Part shown: positions 21,440 through 36,726 of the stretch, one piece after another
Layout: the number at the start of each line of letters is the position of its first letter
Position numbering within the stretch: the first letter of the stretch is position 1
Assembly: GCF_009727055.1 (NCBI RefSeq)
Contig: NC_052353.1
Coordinates: forward strand, 46,056,935-46,120,934
Reading direction: 5' to 3'
Origin: Benincasa hispida
Taxonomy: Eukaryota; Streptophyta; Magnoliopsida; Cucurbitales; Cucurbitaceae
DNA length: 64,000 bases
Position numbers and translations under genes: made by a program
The notes under the pieces: generated by a model
What the model saw: only the letters and a program-made list of their open reading frames with translations
What the model was told of the DNA's origin: nothing
Database searches by the model: none

Positions 21440-24425
21440 AACATGCTTAATGGAAAGTTCTCATTTGATCTGGATACTGGATTCAGACGTGGCTAATCAT
21501 ATTTGTACTTTCATTTAGGAAACTAGTTCCTGGAACCAGCTACCGGAAAACGAAATGACTTTCAAGGTGGGAACAAGTGAAGTGATTTCAGTAGAAGCAA
21601 TGTGAGACATCAAGTAATGTTTTAGAGATTCCTACATTTTACTAGAAAATGTATATTTTGTACCTAAAATGAAAAGAAACTTAATCTCTGTATCTTATTT
21701 ACTGGAATGTATAAAGTTACTTTTGATGTAAATGAAGTGTTCATTAGCTCAAAAGGTGTTCAAATATGTACAACTAAACTTGAGAATAACTTTTATGTGT
21801 TAAAACAAACTAAAGCAAAAACTATTTTAAATATAAAGATATTTAAAACAACATAAACTCAAAATAAGAAAAGAAATATTTCTCCTAACGCTCATCTTTG
21901 GCACTTAAGACTTGGTCACATAAATCTCAATAGGAATGAGAGATTGGTAAAGAATGACCACCTAAATTAGTTAGAAGACAAATCTTTACCACCATGTGAA
22001 TCATGTCTTGAAGGAAAAATGATTAAAAGATATTTTTCAGGAAAAGGTCTTAGAGCCAAAGTACCTCTAAAAACTTATACATTTAGATCTTTGTGGTCCG
22101 ATGAATGTTAAAGCTCGGAGAGGATCTGAATATTATGTTAGTTCTATTAATAATTATTCCAGATATAGCTATGTTTACCTAATGCATCATAAGTCTGAGA
22201 CACTTGAAAAGTTCAAAGAGTATAAGACTTAGGTTGAACCTATTAGGTAAAAGAATTAAAACACTTCGATCATATTGGGGTGGTGAGTATATGGATTTAC
22301 AATTCCATAACTATTTAGTAGAACATGGAATTTAATCTCAACTCACAGCACCTGGTACACCACAACGAAATGGTGTAGCAAAAAGGAGAAATCGAACCTT
22401 GTTAGACATGGTTCGTTCAATGATGAGTTATGTCCAATTACCTCTGTCCTTTTGGGGTTATGCAGTGCAGGTTGTCATGTATATTTTGAACATGGTTCCC
22501 TAAAAAAGTGTTTTAGAAACATCGTATGAGTTATGGAGAGAACGTAAAGGTAGTTTACGTCACTTTAGAATTTGAGGATGTCTAACACACATGTTGGTGT
22601 AAAATCCTAAGAAATTGGAACGACGTTCAAAAGTATGCCTATTTATAGGATACCCTAAAGAAACAAAAGGTGGTATATTTTATGATTTTCAAGAAGATAA
22701 AGTATTTAAATGCTACATTCTTCGAGGAAGATCACGTAAGAAATCATCAATCTCACAGTAAACTAGTATTAGATGAGATGTCTAGAGAATCTATCATATC
22801 CTTCTTATGAATTGAAACTGCCTCGACGTAGTGGGAGGGTTGTTCAACAGCCTGACCGCTATATGGGTTTAACAGAAACTCAAGTCATCATACTTGATAA
22901 TGGCTTAGAGGATCTATTAATCTTTAAATAGGCAATGGAAGATGTAGATAGAGATCAATGGATATAAACCATAGGCCTACAAATAGAGTCGATGTACTTC
23001 AATTCTGTTTAGAAACTTGTAGATCAACCAGATGGGGTAAAACCTATTGGTTGAAGTGGATCTATAAAAGAAAGCAAGACCAAACTGGTAAGGTGCAAAC
23101 CTACAAAGCTAGACTCGTGGAATAAGGTTTTACCCAAAGATAGGGGGTAGACTATGAAGAAACCTTCTATCCTGTTGCCATGATTAGATCTATTAGAATA
23201 CTTTTATCTATTGTTACTTTCTATGATTATGGAATATGGAAAATAGATGTGAAGACAGTCTTTTTTGAATGGTCATCTCTTGACGAAAGTATTTATATGT
23301 CTCAACCAGAAGGGTTTATTGAATAGGGTTAATAGCAAAAAGTTTTCAAGCTTAATAGATCCATTTATGGGTTAAAACAGGCATCTCGATCCTGGAATAT
23401 AAGATTTGACATTGTGATCAAATCTTATGGTTTTGAATAGAATGTTGACGAACCCTGTGTTTAAATGAAAATAGTCAACAAGACTGTAGCTTTCCTTGAT
23501 GATATCCTGCTCATTGGGAATGAGATAGGATTCCTTGCTGACATAAAGAGATGACTAGCATCACAATTTCAAATGAAAGATTCTTGGAATCCAAATTGTT
23601 CGAAATTGCAAGAACAGAATGCTAGCACTATCTCAAGCATCTTATATTGACAACATGTTGTCAAGATATAACATGCAAAATTTCAAAAAGGGCATGCTAC
23701 CTTTTAGACACGGAATTCATTTGTCTAAGAAACAATGTCCTAAGACACCTTAATAAGTTGAGGAAATGAAAAGAGTTCCTTATGCATCAGTAGTCGGAAG
23801 CTTAATGTACGCTATGTTATGTACATGTCCCGACATATACTTTTCAGTTGGAATAGTCAGCAGGTTTCAGTCCAACCCTGGATATAGCCATTAGATTGCA
23901 GATAAAAACATCCTCAAGTATCTTCGGAGAACGAGGGACTATATGCTTATGTATGATCCTAAGGATTTGATCTTTATAGGATACACTGATTCTGATTTTC
24001 AGATTGATGTAGATTCTAAGAAATCTACTTTAGGATCAGTATTCACTCTAACGGGATGAGCTATAGTGTGGAGAAGCATCAAACAAAGTTGTTTTGCTGA
24101 TTCCACGATAGAAGCTGAATATGTAGCTGCTTGTGAAGCAGCTAAACAAGTAGTATGGCTCAGAAAATTCCCGATAAATCTGGAAGTGGTTCTAAATATG
24201 CATCTGCTGATCACCCTGTATTGTGATAATAATGGAGCAGTTGCCAATTTAAAGAAATCTAGGAGCCATGCACGCAAAAAACACATCGAGCGAAAGTACC
24301 ATCTCATTAAGGAGATAGTACATAGAGGAGACGTGATAGTCATGGAAATAGTCTTTGTGGATAATCTTGCTGATCCATTTATGAAGCCCTTCCAACTAAA
24401 GTGTTTAAGGGTCACCTGGTAAGAT
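21440..24425 (+). pseudogene. Copia B pol: protease, integrase, reverse transcriptase, RNase H
   Basis: Domains lie in Copia order but in shifting frames. The protease core IWILDSDVANHIC (about 21,468) has DSG changed to DSD. A pre-integrase word LWHLRLGH is followed by integrase phrases YVSSINNYSRYSYVYL (about 22,140) and TPQRNGVAKRRNRTLLDMVR (about 22,350). The reverse transcriptase has FLDDILLIGNE (about 23,490), where families usually have YVDD. The RNase H has STIEAEYVAACEAAKQVVWL (about 24,100) and ARKKHIERKYHLIKE. There are many stops. The polypurine-like AGTGGAAGAT directly precedes the 3' LTR at 24,575. Confidence 0.8.
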
Positions 24426-24574
24426 TGGGACTACGAGCTTCATAAATTTAGGGCAAGTGGGAAAATGTCAAGAGTATGTAGATGCCCTATTTTACTGTAT
24501 TTTCTCTCTTTTTCTCAATATTGTATATTTGTATATATTTGTAACCCGATGGAGTTTTAGTCTAAGTGGAAGAT

Positions 24575-26405
24575 TGTTGGGAATGTCCTAAAACTCGCAG
24601 TACATAATATATGAAACATGCTCTATTTTTCAATAAAAGTAATATTAAAATTGAATTCTGTTATCAAATTCAATAAACGAACCCATGGCTATAGTATGAA
24701 TACTTTAACTTTATGTATAGACATAAAAGAGGATCAAGTTATAGTATATAGCCTAAAAGGTCTATAAGTATATGGATGATTTTGGGTACCTCATCCTAGG
24801 GACACTATGGATGCAAATCACTTTGTATACTGATACAAACAATGTGATTCCAAAACCGTTAACGTAGAGACATGCGAGTGGCAGCATCCTATGCAAAATA
24901 TGTTTGCATAAGACCGTACCATGAAATAATCACTCTTCTTTATAATGACTGTTACTGTTAAAGCCGATTATTTCAATTTGATGAGCTAGGGTAACTCGAT
25001 TTTAATCCTGAGCTAACTATGAAGTCCTATTTATTCAGGATTTTCCTGTGATTTGCATAGGTGAGAGTAGTTCAACAACACTGCTCAATAAACCTCTCAT
25101 TTTGGGGATAAAACCGGATAGATAGCTGGGAACATAGTTCTACAAGAAGGAATTCACTCCTACCCAATTTTAGGGTTAGCAGATAGATTTTTCTCTTAAG
25201 TACTGATTCCTAGTCTTAAACAAAGGGGCCTTGCCCTTTCGTGATAGAGAGGGACATAGTTTATTAGTTGGACTAGAAACCAATTGTTCAATAGAGGATC
25301 AATGGTGATATAAGGAGCAAGATGTATTTATAGAAGTAAAACGATAATTTTGACCTAGCTGTAAACATGAACAACCTGTGAATGATCGACTTACTAATCA
25401 TGGTTAAATCAAGTGGACAAAAATATATCTATAATAAAGAGAGTGCAACTATCAAGCTATAGTGGTATGTCCTAGTAGTTAACGAATATTGATTAATTCG
25501 AATTAAAGAGTTTGGCCGATTAATCTCAAATCGTTGGAGCTCATGTTCTATAGGTCCATAAAACCTCTCTACTAGCTTGTAAAAGATTAAACCTTGGATT
25601 AAAATATTGAGTGAATTTGAAATGTTCAAATTCAATTTTAGGGTTTGGATAATTATATTTGATATAATTAACGTTTAAATTTATTGAATTTAAACATATT
25701 TGGAGAGTTAAATATATTTAAATATTGATTACATGAATAGGGATTCATGTTTGAATTAGGTGTTTTATTAATTTAATATTTGATATTAAATTATTAATTA
25801 ATTAATTAATTAATTTCAAATTTAAAAAAGAAATTTAATTTTTTGAAATTTAATTTAAGTTATATTTAATTTAATTTTAAATTAAATATAATTAATTAAT
25901 TCGAAATTGGAATTTTGAGGTTTAGTGGAATTATCCAAATCTTGTATGCTTAGTGGATTTTTCCCCAATTTAACATCTAGCCCACTTCGATAATGAAATT
26001 TGTATCAAGTTGCTGAGAGACTGAAGTGACATGTTTGTATTGATTCAATACTTCAATATTCTGATTCTAGAGGCATGCATTCAGATTTTTTAGAAAAAAA
26101 TTAGTAGATTTCTTAAGTTGCTCAACCCTTTCTAGTACATCCGTCAATTCCCTTCCAATTCAAAGTTCCACCACTCAATTCTAAGGCTGAAAATAGTAGA
26201 GAAGATTCTCTTCATGGCCTACTTAAGATTTATAGATCAAATTTGTGGAGATCAGCAAGGGATTAAAGGAAATCTATGAAGGTTGTACATCTAAAACCCT
26301 TTTTACTTGAATCTCGTGTTTTAACATGCTTATGACTCAAATTAAGTGTAATTAGAGTGTTTAATGATTCTGCTAGTTTCTATTTTATGCATGTTTGCTC
26401 TATTA
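24575..26405 (+). repeat. 3' LTR of Copia B
   Basis: Starts TGTTGGGAATGTCCTAAAAC and is colinear with 3,052-4,842. It ends TTTGCTCTATTA, after which gag of Copia A resumes. The extra copy of a short phrase at 26,060-26,110 explains its slightly greater length. Confidence 0.85.
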
Positions 26406-27110
26406 AACAATTTGAGAACAGATGGTGAAAAAGTACGTGATCAAAGAGTTGTTAAAAAGATCTTAGAAGTATGCCAAGAAAGTTTGAGCATATTATTGTT
26501 GCAATTGAAGAATCAAAAGACTTATCTACATTATCTGTAAATAGTTTGATGGGTTCTCTTCAATCCCATGAGCTCACATTCAATGTTTGAACTACAAAAA
26601 GTATGGTCATTTTTCAAGAAAATTGTTGGGTATCGAAAAATGGAGATGAAAATTTCACCATGATTCATAAAGAGGAGAAAAATGATGAAGGTGTTCTATT
26701 TCTTACATGTAGTACTCAAGACAATGTTGTAGAGCCTACATGGTATCTCGATAGTGGTTGTAGTAAGCACATGCCATAAAATAGAAGTATATTTATTATT
26801 TTGGATGAGTATTTCTAAAATGAAGTAAAAATTGGTGATAATACCAAATTGCAAGTCAAAGGTCGAGGTAATATTCTAGTTAAGACAAAGAAAGACATAA
26901 AACAAGTTGTGGATGTGTTCTATATTCTAGGTCTGAAGCATAATCTTTTAAGTATTGGCAAACTACTTCAGCGAGTCCTAAAAGTTTTATTTGAAAGTGG
27001 TGTATGTGCAATCAAAGATCAGATAGGTGTTTTTATTATCAAGGTAAAAACGACTACTAATAAGATGTTTCCTCTTAAATTTACATATGGACAATATATT
27101 TTGCTTTAGT
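26406..27110 (+). pseudogene. Copia A gag C-terminal part and protease
   Basis: Continues the gag cut at 3,051: NLRTDGEKVRDQRVVKKIL, then KFEHIIVAIEESKDLSTL. No clean CCHC knuckle remains. The protease follows as WYLDSGCSKHMP (about 26,741-26,776), with the DSG active-site triad intact. A stop and then VFYILGLKHNLLSIGKLLQR, the pre-integrase region, come next. The integrase core between about 27,110 and 27,160 appears deleted. Confidence 0.7.
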
Positions 27111-27165
27111 AACATATTGAAGGATCCATCCTAACTTTGAAATTTTCGATATGGTCACTTGAATT

Positions 27166-28426
27166 TTGGATCACTATCCTATTTGTGCAAAAATCTCACC
27201 AAGGAGGATGAGGAATATTCAAGAAATTTATAATGCTACTAGCAGAGTTGACGATGATCATTTTGTTAGTTTTGCATTATTTTTTGGTGTTGATCCTATA
27301 AATTTTGATGATGTAATCCAAGATGAGAAATGGAAGATTGCAATGGATTAAAAAATTAATGTGATAGAAAAAAAAAATGAAACATGGGAGTTGATGAAGC
27401 TTCTGACAAACAAACAAGCTCTTGGAGTAACATGAGTGCACAGAACAAAGTTGAAGTCAAATGGTAAAGTTGAAAGATACAAGGCAAGACTTATTATAAA
27501 AGGCTACAAGCAAGAATATGGTGTGAATTATGAAGAAATATTTTCTCATGCGACAAGAATTGAGACCATTGGAATGATTTTGTCTTTAGCTACTTAAAAT
27601 GGGTGGAAAGTTTATCAAATGGATGTAAATTTTTTTTTATTTTTTTATTTTTTTATTTTTTTTTATTTTTAGTGGATACTTGAAGGAAGAGATATTCGTT
27701 GAATAACCTTTTAGTTATATGAAAAAGAGGAGAAGAAGAAATGGTGTACAAGTTGAAAAAGGCCTAGTACAAATTGAAGCAAGCTCTCGAGCTTGGTACA
27801 GTCGCATCAACAGTTTCTTTCTAAAGACGGGATTTTGAAGATGTCCAGATGAGCAAGCACTATATGTCAAAGAAGATAAGCATGACAAATTTCTTATTGT
27901 TTCATTGTACGTTGATAATTTACTTTTTACTTAGAATAATAAACTGTTGTATGATGGTTTTAAGAATTCCATGAAAAAGGAATTCAAGATGAGTGATATA
28001 GGTCTCATCCATTATTTTCTCAGAACTGAAGTTAATAAAAAAGTTGGAGAGATTGTCATCTCACAACAAAAATATGCTTGTGATTTGCTCAAAAAATTCA
28101 GGATAGAAAATAATTTTCCTTGCAACACGCCTGTGGATGCAAATTTGAAATTGAGCAAGAATGATATTGGAGAAGAAGTTGATCCAAGTTTGTATCAAAT
28201 TTTAGTTCAAAATTTGATGTACTTAACGACAACAAGACCTGATATTTTATTTGTTGTAAGTACGTTAGGTAGATTCATGACAACCTCGAAAGAAGTCATT
28301 GGGAAATAGGTAAAAGAGTTATTTGTTACATTCTTGGCATTGTTAATTTTGGAATTTCTTACAAGAAAGTTTTAGAATCAGTGTTGTCTGGTTTTTGTGA
28401 TAGTGACTGGGGCGGTGATTTGGATG
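27166..28426 (+). pseudogene. Copia A reverse transcriptase
   Basis: RVT_2-type words occur in several frames: KWKIAMD, KARLIIKGYKQEYGVNYEE (about 27,480), SLYVDNLLFT (about 27,903; the YVDD catalytic motif has become YVDN) and RPDILFVVSTLGRFM (about 28,230). A T-rich tract at 27,627-27,670 replaces the usual residues after QMDV. Stops and the Asp-to-Asn change make it inactive. It ends at the RNase H phrase GDLD, where LTR X inserts. Confidence 0.75.
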
Positions 28427-31400
28427 TGTTGAGGTTGACGCCCTAAATCTCGTAGGGTCCTATAGTTTGTAAACCTTGTAAGAACAAACTTGTATGTGAT
28501 TAATAATATTTGATATTTTATTCATTTCGTCTATGAAATATGTGATATTTTAGTTGCATTAACCACAAACCAATAAACTAACATCCAAAGTTATCGTTGT
28601 AACTTAAACATGTATGTGGAGACATACAGGTGGATCATGTTTAACTGATAACATAAATAGACTGTAGTATATGGATAAGGCTAGGTACATTATCCTGGTA
28701 ACACTACGAGTATGACCTACTTTGTAGTGTTACAAATATTGTAAAGTGCTACAAATGATCTGATCCTGATCATTCATGTATTAGACATGCAATTGGGGAT
28801 ATTCTATACAAAGGAGTTTGTATAAGACCAGACCACGAAATGCTTAGTCTCATTATATAACACTGTTCATAATAAAGACTTTCATTTCACTAGGTTGACC
28901 ATACGTAACATGACTTTAATCCTGAGTGAGTTGTGAACTCCTACTTATGAGGGCAGTCCTTTGATTTGTATGGGTGAGAATGGCCAGATCACCAACTCAA
29001 TAAGCTTACCATTTTGGTGATTCGTCTGATTGAGGAGCTGGGAACTGAGCTACACATGATGAACCCCTTCCTTGAAGTAGGGGTAAGTAGATAAATTGCT
29101 CCCTTAAGAGCTGATTTCGGGTTTTGAACAATGTGACGACATACCCTCTCTTGGCCCGAGAGGGATTTAGTCATAGTGAAACTATGATCTATTGTTCATT
29201 AGAGGGATCAGTGGTACTTAAGGAATTAAAGGTAATTACAAGGGAAAAACGGTAATTTGGCCCAGCTATACTTATGAGCAATTTGTGAAGGGTCATCGTA
29301 CTGTTGATTGGTTATATCCAATGGACACAGAAATATATTTGTAGTACGAAGAGTGCAGCTGTCGATCTTTAGTGGAGTGCCCAACAGTTAATGGATGGTG
29401 GATAATGTAATTAAAGAGTTTAATTAATTATTCATGTACTGTTGGAGTTTCAAGCTACAGGTCTATAAGGTCCCCTTGGTAGCTCAAAAGGATTTAGTTG
29501 AGAATCAGTTTTTGGGTTAATTTGAATGATTCAAATTAATAAGAGGGAATTTAATTATATATGATATAATTAAATTGATTCAATCATATATGATATAATT
29601 GACATAACGTATTTGATACATTATAGTTTAATTGGAGGAATAAATATTTGAATGTGATTCAAATATATTTTCTATGAATGAGATCATAGTTGTTAAATTT
29701 AATATAAATATGATTTATATTAAATGTCATAACATAAAGAAAAATAATTATAGTTTATATTGTACATGATGCAATATTAAAACTATAGGTTATAAATATA
29801 ATATGATAAGTTGGTTATCATATGTTGAGAATGTCCTAGAACTCGCAGTTCGTGTTAAACATTCTATTTTATCAATAACAATGACTTGTTGATTTTGCAT
29901 CTTATTATGAAAATACAATAAACGCATCCTTGGCTATAGTCTGAATACTGTAACTTTATGTAGTGACATAAACATGATCAAGTTGACAGTATATAGCCTA
30001 AATGGTATAATAAGTATATGGATGAAATTGGATATCTCATCCTGGTAACACTATTGGATGCGACCCACTCTGTAGTTGTTACAAGAAGTTGTAAGGTGCT
30101 ATAAACGATGTGATCCACAAATCGTTCATGTTGAGACATGAGAGTGGGGGCATCCTATGCAATGAGTTTACATATAGACTGGACCACGAAAATAGTCACT
30201 TTTCTTTATAACGACTGTTTACTGTTAAAACTGACTATTTCATTTATTATATAACCTAGGTTAACTCGATCTTAATCCTGAGCTAGCTATGAACTCCTGT
30301 TTGTTCGGGATTATCCTTTGATTGCAAACGGTGAGAGTAGTCCAACAGCACTGCTCAATAAGCTTACCATTTTGGGGATAAGACCAGATGAATAGCTGGG
30401 GACATAGCCGTGCAAGATGAAATTCACTTCTACCCTATTTAGGATTAGCAGATAGGTTGTTCTTTTAAGTACTGACTCTAGGTCTTGAACAATCGGGGCC
30501 CCGTCTTCTCATGATAGAGAAAGGATTTCATTCATAGAGATTATGAATCAGAATTATTCATTAGAGGATCAGTAGAAACTTAAGGAACAAGATGTAGTCA
30601 CAGGGGTAAAACAGTATTTTTGACATAGTTGTGATTATGAACAACCTGTGAAGGATCGACTTACTGATTATAGTTATTAAGTGGACATAATATATCTACA
30701 GTTAGGGGAGTTCAACTATGGGCTATAGTGGAGTGTCTCATTAGTTAACGAATGGGGGTTAGATCGGACTAATTAGTTTAGCCGATTAATCTCAAATCGT
30801 TGGAGCCCATGATCTGTAGGTCCGCGAGGTCTCTCTACTAACTCGTACATGGATAAGCTTTAGGGTATCTTGAGAAATTAATTTGAAACGTTTAAATTAA
30901 ACGGAACAAGAGAATAAATATTTAAATATGATTTAAATATATAAAGATGATCATTGTGCAAAATTAATTTAATATTTGATATTAAATTAATTATTTTTAA
31001 AAATTAATTTTAAAAAATCAAATTTTGAATTAAAATCATTTTTTTAAAAAGAAAATGGAAATTCGTTTGCATGTTGCACAAAAATGGAAAATGGATTTTT
31101 TTCCATTACCATCATCTTTATGCTCACACAAAAAGTATTATCTTTCTACTTTGATTCTCCAAGTATGAGCTGCAAGCCACGCACTCCATCTCTTTGCATG
31201 TTCATCAAATATAAATGAAGAAGATTGGAGTTGTTGGAGAAGAGATAATACAGAATTTCGGGAGAAATTTTTCTGAAGAAGAAGCTGTCTTCGTCAGTTG
31301 TACTGTTGTGAGTTTTTCTGGTTTCTTCACATTTTCAAGTTGTTCTTGAGTCCCATAACTCTGCCTAAAGCTCCAAGAGCATAGTAGGGAAGGCTTTGAG

Positions 31401-32173
31401 GTGGTTCACATTGATAACAAGTGAAGACAGCAGCTGAACAGACGTTTTCTTAGAGAGTTCATCAAAGGTATGCTAAAAAAACCCATTTTTTGAGAAGAGC
31501 ATGCTTTAGTTTTTGCTAAAATTAGTGAATTAGAAAGCTTATGGATCCTTGATACTTCTGCTGCATGTTGTTTTACTCTTTCATCATATTTATTTATATT
31601 ATTAATTATTTTGGATAATTAATCTATTTTTCTCTCTAACCACCTTAGTGGGAGGTTAGTTGGTTTTGATGGCAAAATAGAATAAATAAAATATGATTTT
31701 ATTTTTCCATAACAGAGTTACATGTTTTGTGAGTGAATCTACATGATTTCAAGAAAGCCTATACGATAGACTTTGAGATCTACACGATTGAAGAACTTTG
31801 TTATACGATAGTCTTCTTCTTCAATCATCTTCTTCCTCCAAATTCACAAATTTCCTCCTAACCAAAATACTCAGAGTTCATCACTCTTGGGTTCTCATCC
31901 TGAGAATACTAAGGATACCAAGTAGTAGTGTCTTCACCTTTTGGTTCGAGTTTGGTTGCTATTCAAGGAGTTCGTGACAGTTCGAGGGTTGTACAAGAAG
32001 AAGTGTTCTTCAAAGGTATAATCACCTGAACCCTGTTTGTAATTTAAAAGCATGCTGTAATTTTTATTAAGATGCATAATATGTATATTTACTGTAAACT
32101 TGAGTTTTCAATCAAAATAGGATTTGGATGATCCGCTTCCGCTCATGGAGCTCTTGTAAATCGAGTTCCTTCA
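28427..32173 (+). mobile_element. Solo LTR X, split by solo LTR Y, in RNase H of Copia A
   Basis: The start TGTTGAGGTTGACGCCC at 28,427 and end GAGTTCCTTCA at 32,173 are flanked by GGATG (28,422-28,426) and AGATG (32,174-32,178), one base different. Without LTR Y (29,823-31,588) its length is 1,981 bp. Joining the outer flanks restores the RNase H reading DLDDHKSTS. It belongs to the long-LTR family of D, E and G. Confidence 0.85.
29823..31583 (+). mobile_element. Solo LTR Y (1,761 bp) nested in LTR X
   Basis: TGTTGAGAATGTCCTAG...TACTCTTTCA is flanked by perfect TCATA duplications (29,818-29,822 and 31,584-31,588). Its start resembles the Copia B LTR family, but its last 500 bp are distinct. 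No coding capacity. Confidence 0.85.
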
Positions 32174-32178
32174 AGATG

Positions 32179-32600
32179 ATCATAAAAGCACGTCTCATTA
32201 TGTTTTTAGCATCGGTTCAGGTATTTTTTTCATTGACTTCTAAGAAACAGCCTGTTATTGCTCTTTCTACCACCAAAGTAGAATATGTCTCTTTATTTGC
32301 AGCTGGATGTCAAGCTTTATGGCTTAGGTGGATGTTAAAAGAATTGAAGTATACTCAAAGATGTGAGACTGTTTTATTTTGCAATAATGGTTCCGCCATA
32401 ACATTATCAAAGAATCCAGTTTTTCATGGAAGAAGCAAGCATATAAAATCAAGTATCATTTTATCATAGACTTGGTTAAAGTTGGAGAAGTGATAGTGAA
32501 ATAATGCAAGACTCAAGATCAAGTGGCAGATATTGTGACAAAGGTGCCGAAGTTTGACTTATTTGTTAAGTTTAGAGAAAAACTTGGAGTTGCTCAAGTC
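32179..32600 (+). pseudogene. Copia A RNase H and C-terminus
   Basis: Reads HKSTSHYVF, SLTSKKQPVIALSTTKVEYV, AAGCQALWLRWMLKEL and NPVFHGRSKHIK, the standard C-terminal Copia RNase H. A frameshift near 32,455 is followed by KVGEVIV and DQVADIVTK. The Glu and Asp equivalents seem partly retained, but upstream parts are destroyed. The polypurine tract ATTAAGGGAGGA lies just before the 3' LTR. Confidence 0.75.
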
Positions 32601-32615
32601 TAGATTAAGGGAGGA

Positions 32616-32944
32616 TGTTAAAATTAATCTGGACTTTTATTAAAATACATGAATTACATTATTACCTTTGTGAATAATTGAGATTCGAGGAATAGTTAGA
32701 TACATGAATTACTCAATACATTGATGAATGTTTATGTATTGGTGAAGAGTCATATGTATAATGTTGATGTCTTTTGATGTACTTTTTTTTACTAGTATAA
32801 ATATGGGTAAGATTTCTCATTTGTAAGTAATAAAAGCGAATTAAGAAATTTGTGAGTTTTTATTTCTTATAAATTGTATGAGTAAGAGAATAATCTTCTT
32901 CTCTTGTCTGTTGATTTATATTCTAAAAGTTCAAAGAATTACCA
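32616..32944 (+). repeat. 3' LTR of Copia A
   Basis: Starts TGTTAAAATTAATCTGG after the polypurine tract and ends near ATTACCA. It is colinear with 2,302-2,582. Its end lies about 141 bp beyond the peroxidase stop codon on the opposite strand, so it adjoins or overlaps that gene's 3' untranslated region. Confidence 0.8.
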
Positions 32945-33085
32945 CAAATTATCTAACTTTTTTTTTTTTATTATTAATACTGGTAGAAGCAAGCATCACG
33001 ATCCCAACAAAACATAAAAATGAGAGAGAAATAGAAAAATACATGTAAATCAAATCAGGGCCGAAACAATAATAAGATAATTAAG

Positions 33086-35063
<1,978 letters not shown>

Positions 35064-35158
35064 ATTTTTCAACTTCTTATCAAACCCAATTATATGGTTT
35101 TGTAGAAATTGAACTTGTAATTAAGCTCTAGTTGTATTTTGAGACGTTACAATGAGGG

Positions 35159-35166
35159 TATTTATA
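35159..35166 (-). promoter_or_regulatory. TATA box of the peroxidase gene
   Basis: The minus strand reads TATAAATA about 95 bp upstream of the ATG, a normal spacing for a plant TATA box with a leader of roughly 60-70 bp. No other element was identified with confidence. Confidence 0.6.
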
Positions 35167-35174
35167 ATATATGG

Positions 35175-36720
35175 TTTCCATTGGAAATGGCCTTGATGTT
35201 GCATGTAAATTATTCGTAATATTTGTATGAAATATTATTATATTCATCGACATGGTCCAATCTAAGCCTCTTGATCTGAAACAATTGTGTAGCATTAGTG
35301 TATTATTATTTATTATTATTGCAAAATGACAGACATTGACGAAGGAAAGAGGATGCAGGCCAGCTAACTAATTACATGTGCTCTACCTAAATTTAATGGA
35401 TTAATTTCAATATAATATGTACTTGTTGGCTTACTATACACCCAAAAAAGTCAATTTTATTATCTTAACCTTATAAATTTAAATATGTGAACTTGATGGA
35501 TAGATAGTTGTGACAATTTAAAAAAGTTTCAATTATGGATACATCTTTTTTATTCTGAAAAGTTTTTACTGAATTAACATTTATGTTTAAAGAGATACTT
35601 TTATTTAATATTTGGATCGTCCTCATTTCAATACAAACCGTAAAAAAGAGTAATATTTAAGTATAGTCTAGGTTACACTTAATTGACATGCTTCTTCTTT
35701 CTCTACGTATATCAAAAAAATAATTTTTTTAAAAAAATAAATTATGTGACACTTTAATTGGGTGCAGCTCGACATGCCATTAAGTTTTTTCTCTAGAAAA
35801 TGCAGTGGATATAGTATAGTTTGAGTAGGGAGAATTAATGTTTAATGTGCCAACAGTATTTTTACCCAAATGTTCATTTTTTTCCATCCATTTGTTTTCT
35901 TATAAATTGAATCAATGTTTGTCTAACAAGCGATGATAATTGAAAACATTTTTTGCTAATGGGCAAGGATTAAAAACGAGTGTAAACTTTGGGGACTATA
36001 AAATATTGAGGGTCTGTTTAGAATATCTTTTGATTTAAATATTTCTGAAAATTTTCAATAGAATTAGATTATATCTTATAGTTTTTTTTTTTAAATCGTT
36101 CTAAATAACAAAACATTTTTGGTTGCACAATTATATTATAAATATGTTTTATTTCTTACTATATTAGTTTGAAAATTTTTAAAAAACTTTAAAATCACTT
36201 TTCAGTAATCTATCTTTTAAGTGTTTCTTCAGAAAGAAAAGTTTTTAATTAAACACTTAATCTATCTTTTAATGTTTCTCTATAAAGATTGAAAAAAAAA
36301 ATTTCATAAACCTAAAATGACTCCATGCAAGTCAGGTTAAACATTGTTGATACCAAATTTTGGGTAGAAAAAAACGTACATGACCATCACGTGACAATAA
36401 TTGTAAATCTGTCATTTGAGAAAGAGAGGACCTGCAAAATAAAGAAAAAAAATATTATGGTGCCAAAGTCAGAGATCAAAATCGTAAACTAGAGAAGAAG
36501 TAAAAAGTTCAAGTCATCACATATGGAGTTATAATGATCTATTTATAGGGGATTTGATCTAAGATCCATCTTAAATCTCCTAGAATTAAGGTATGAGATT
36601 TTTCTAATCCCCTTTTATCTTTTCCTATTTTTTTTACTTATTTAGTTGGGTCGAAATTCACCTATAAATAAACATATTGATTTAAATTATTAAATTTTTT
36701 TAAAGGTACTTATAGAAAAA
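35175..36720. other. AT-rich intergenic DNA upstream of peroxidase
   Basis: No coding frame, RNA gene or clear transposon was recognised. A stretch at 36,010-36,120 (GGTCTGTTTAGAATATC) loosely resembles the start of the MITE at 36,727. Confidence 0.5.
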
Positions 36721-36726
36721 AAATAA

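Larger units (their letters stand above)
3052..26405 (+). mobile_element. Copia LTR retrotransposon B (long LTRs) nested in gag of A
   Basis: It is flanked by 1.8-kb LTRs (3,052-4,842 and 24,575-26,405), both starting TGTTGRGAATGTCC and ending near GCTCTATTA. Gag of A is cut between IVN and NLRTDG, and the flanks share at least AAC. Internally it has a Met-type primer site, a long leader, gag with a CCHC knuckle, protease, integrase, reverse transcriptase and RNase H in Copia order, then a polypurine tract. Gypsy C interrupts the leader and solo LTR D interrupts gag. The host reading is restored when both are removed. It is old, with many stops. Confidence 0.85.
2302..32944 (+). mobile_element. 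Copia LTR retrotransposon A, expanded by nested insertions
   Basis: A short-LTR Copia element interrupted by other transposons. The 5' LTR (2,302-2,582) and 3' LTR (32,616-32,944) share their start (TGTTAAAATTAATC) and many internal phrases. Between them run a Met-type primer binding site, gag, a DSG protease, an RVT_2-type reverse transcriptase, an RNase H and a polypurine tract, in Copia order and on one strand. Copia B breaks gag and LTR X breaks RNase H; removing both restores continuous homology. Clear 5-bp flanking duplications for A itself were not identified. All coding parts are broken. Confidence 0.8.

Noticed and set aside
35064..35072. Peroxidase start extended upstream by three codons
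   Set aside because: The upstream in-frame codon is TTG; the first ATG (35,063) gives a standard signal peptide.
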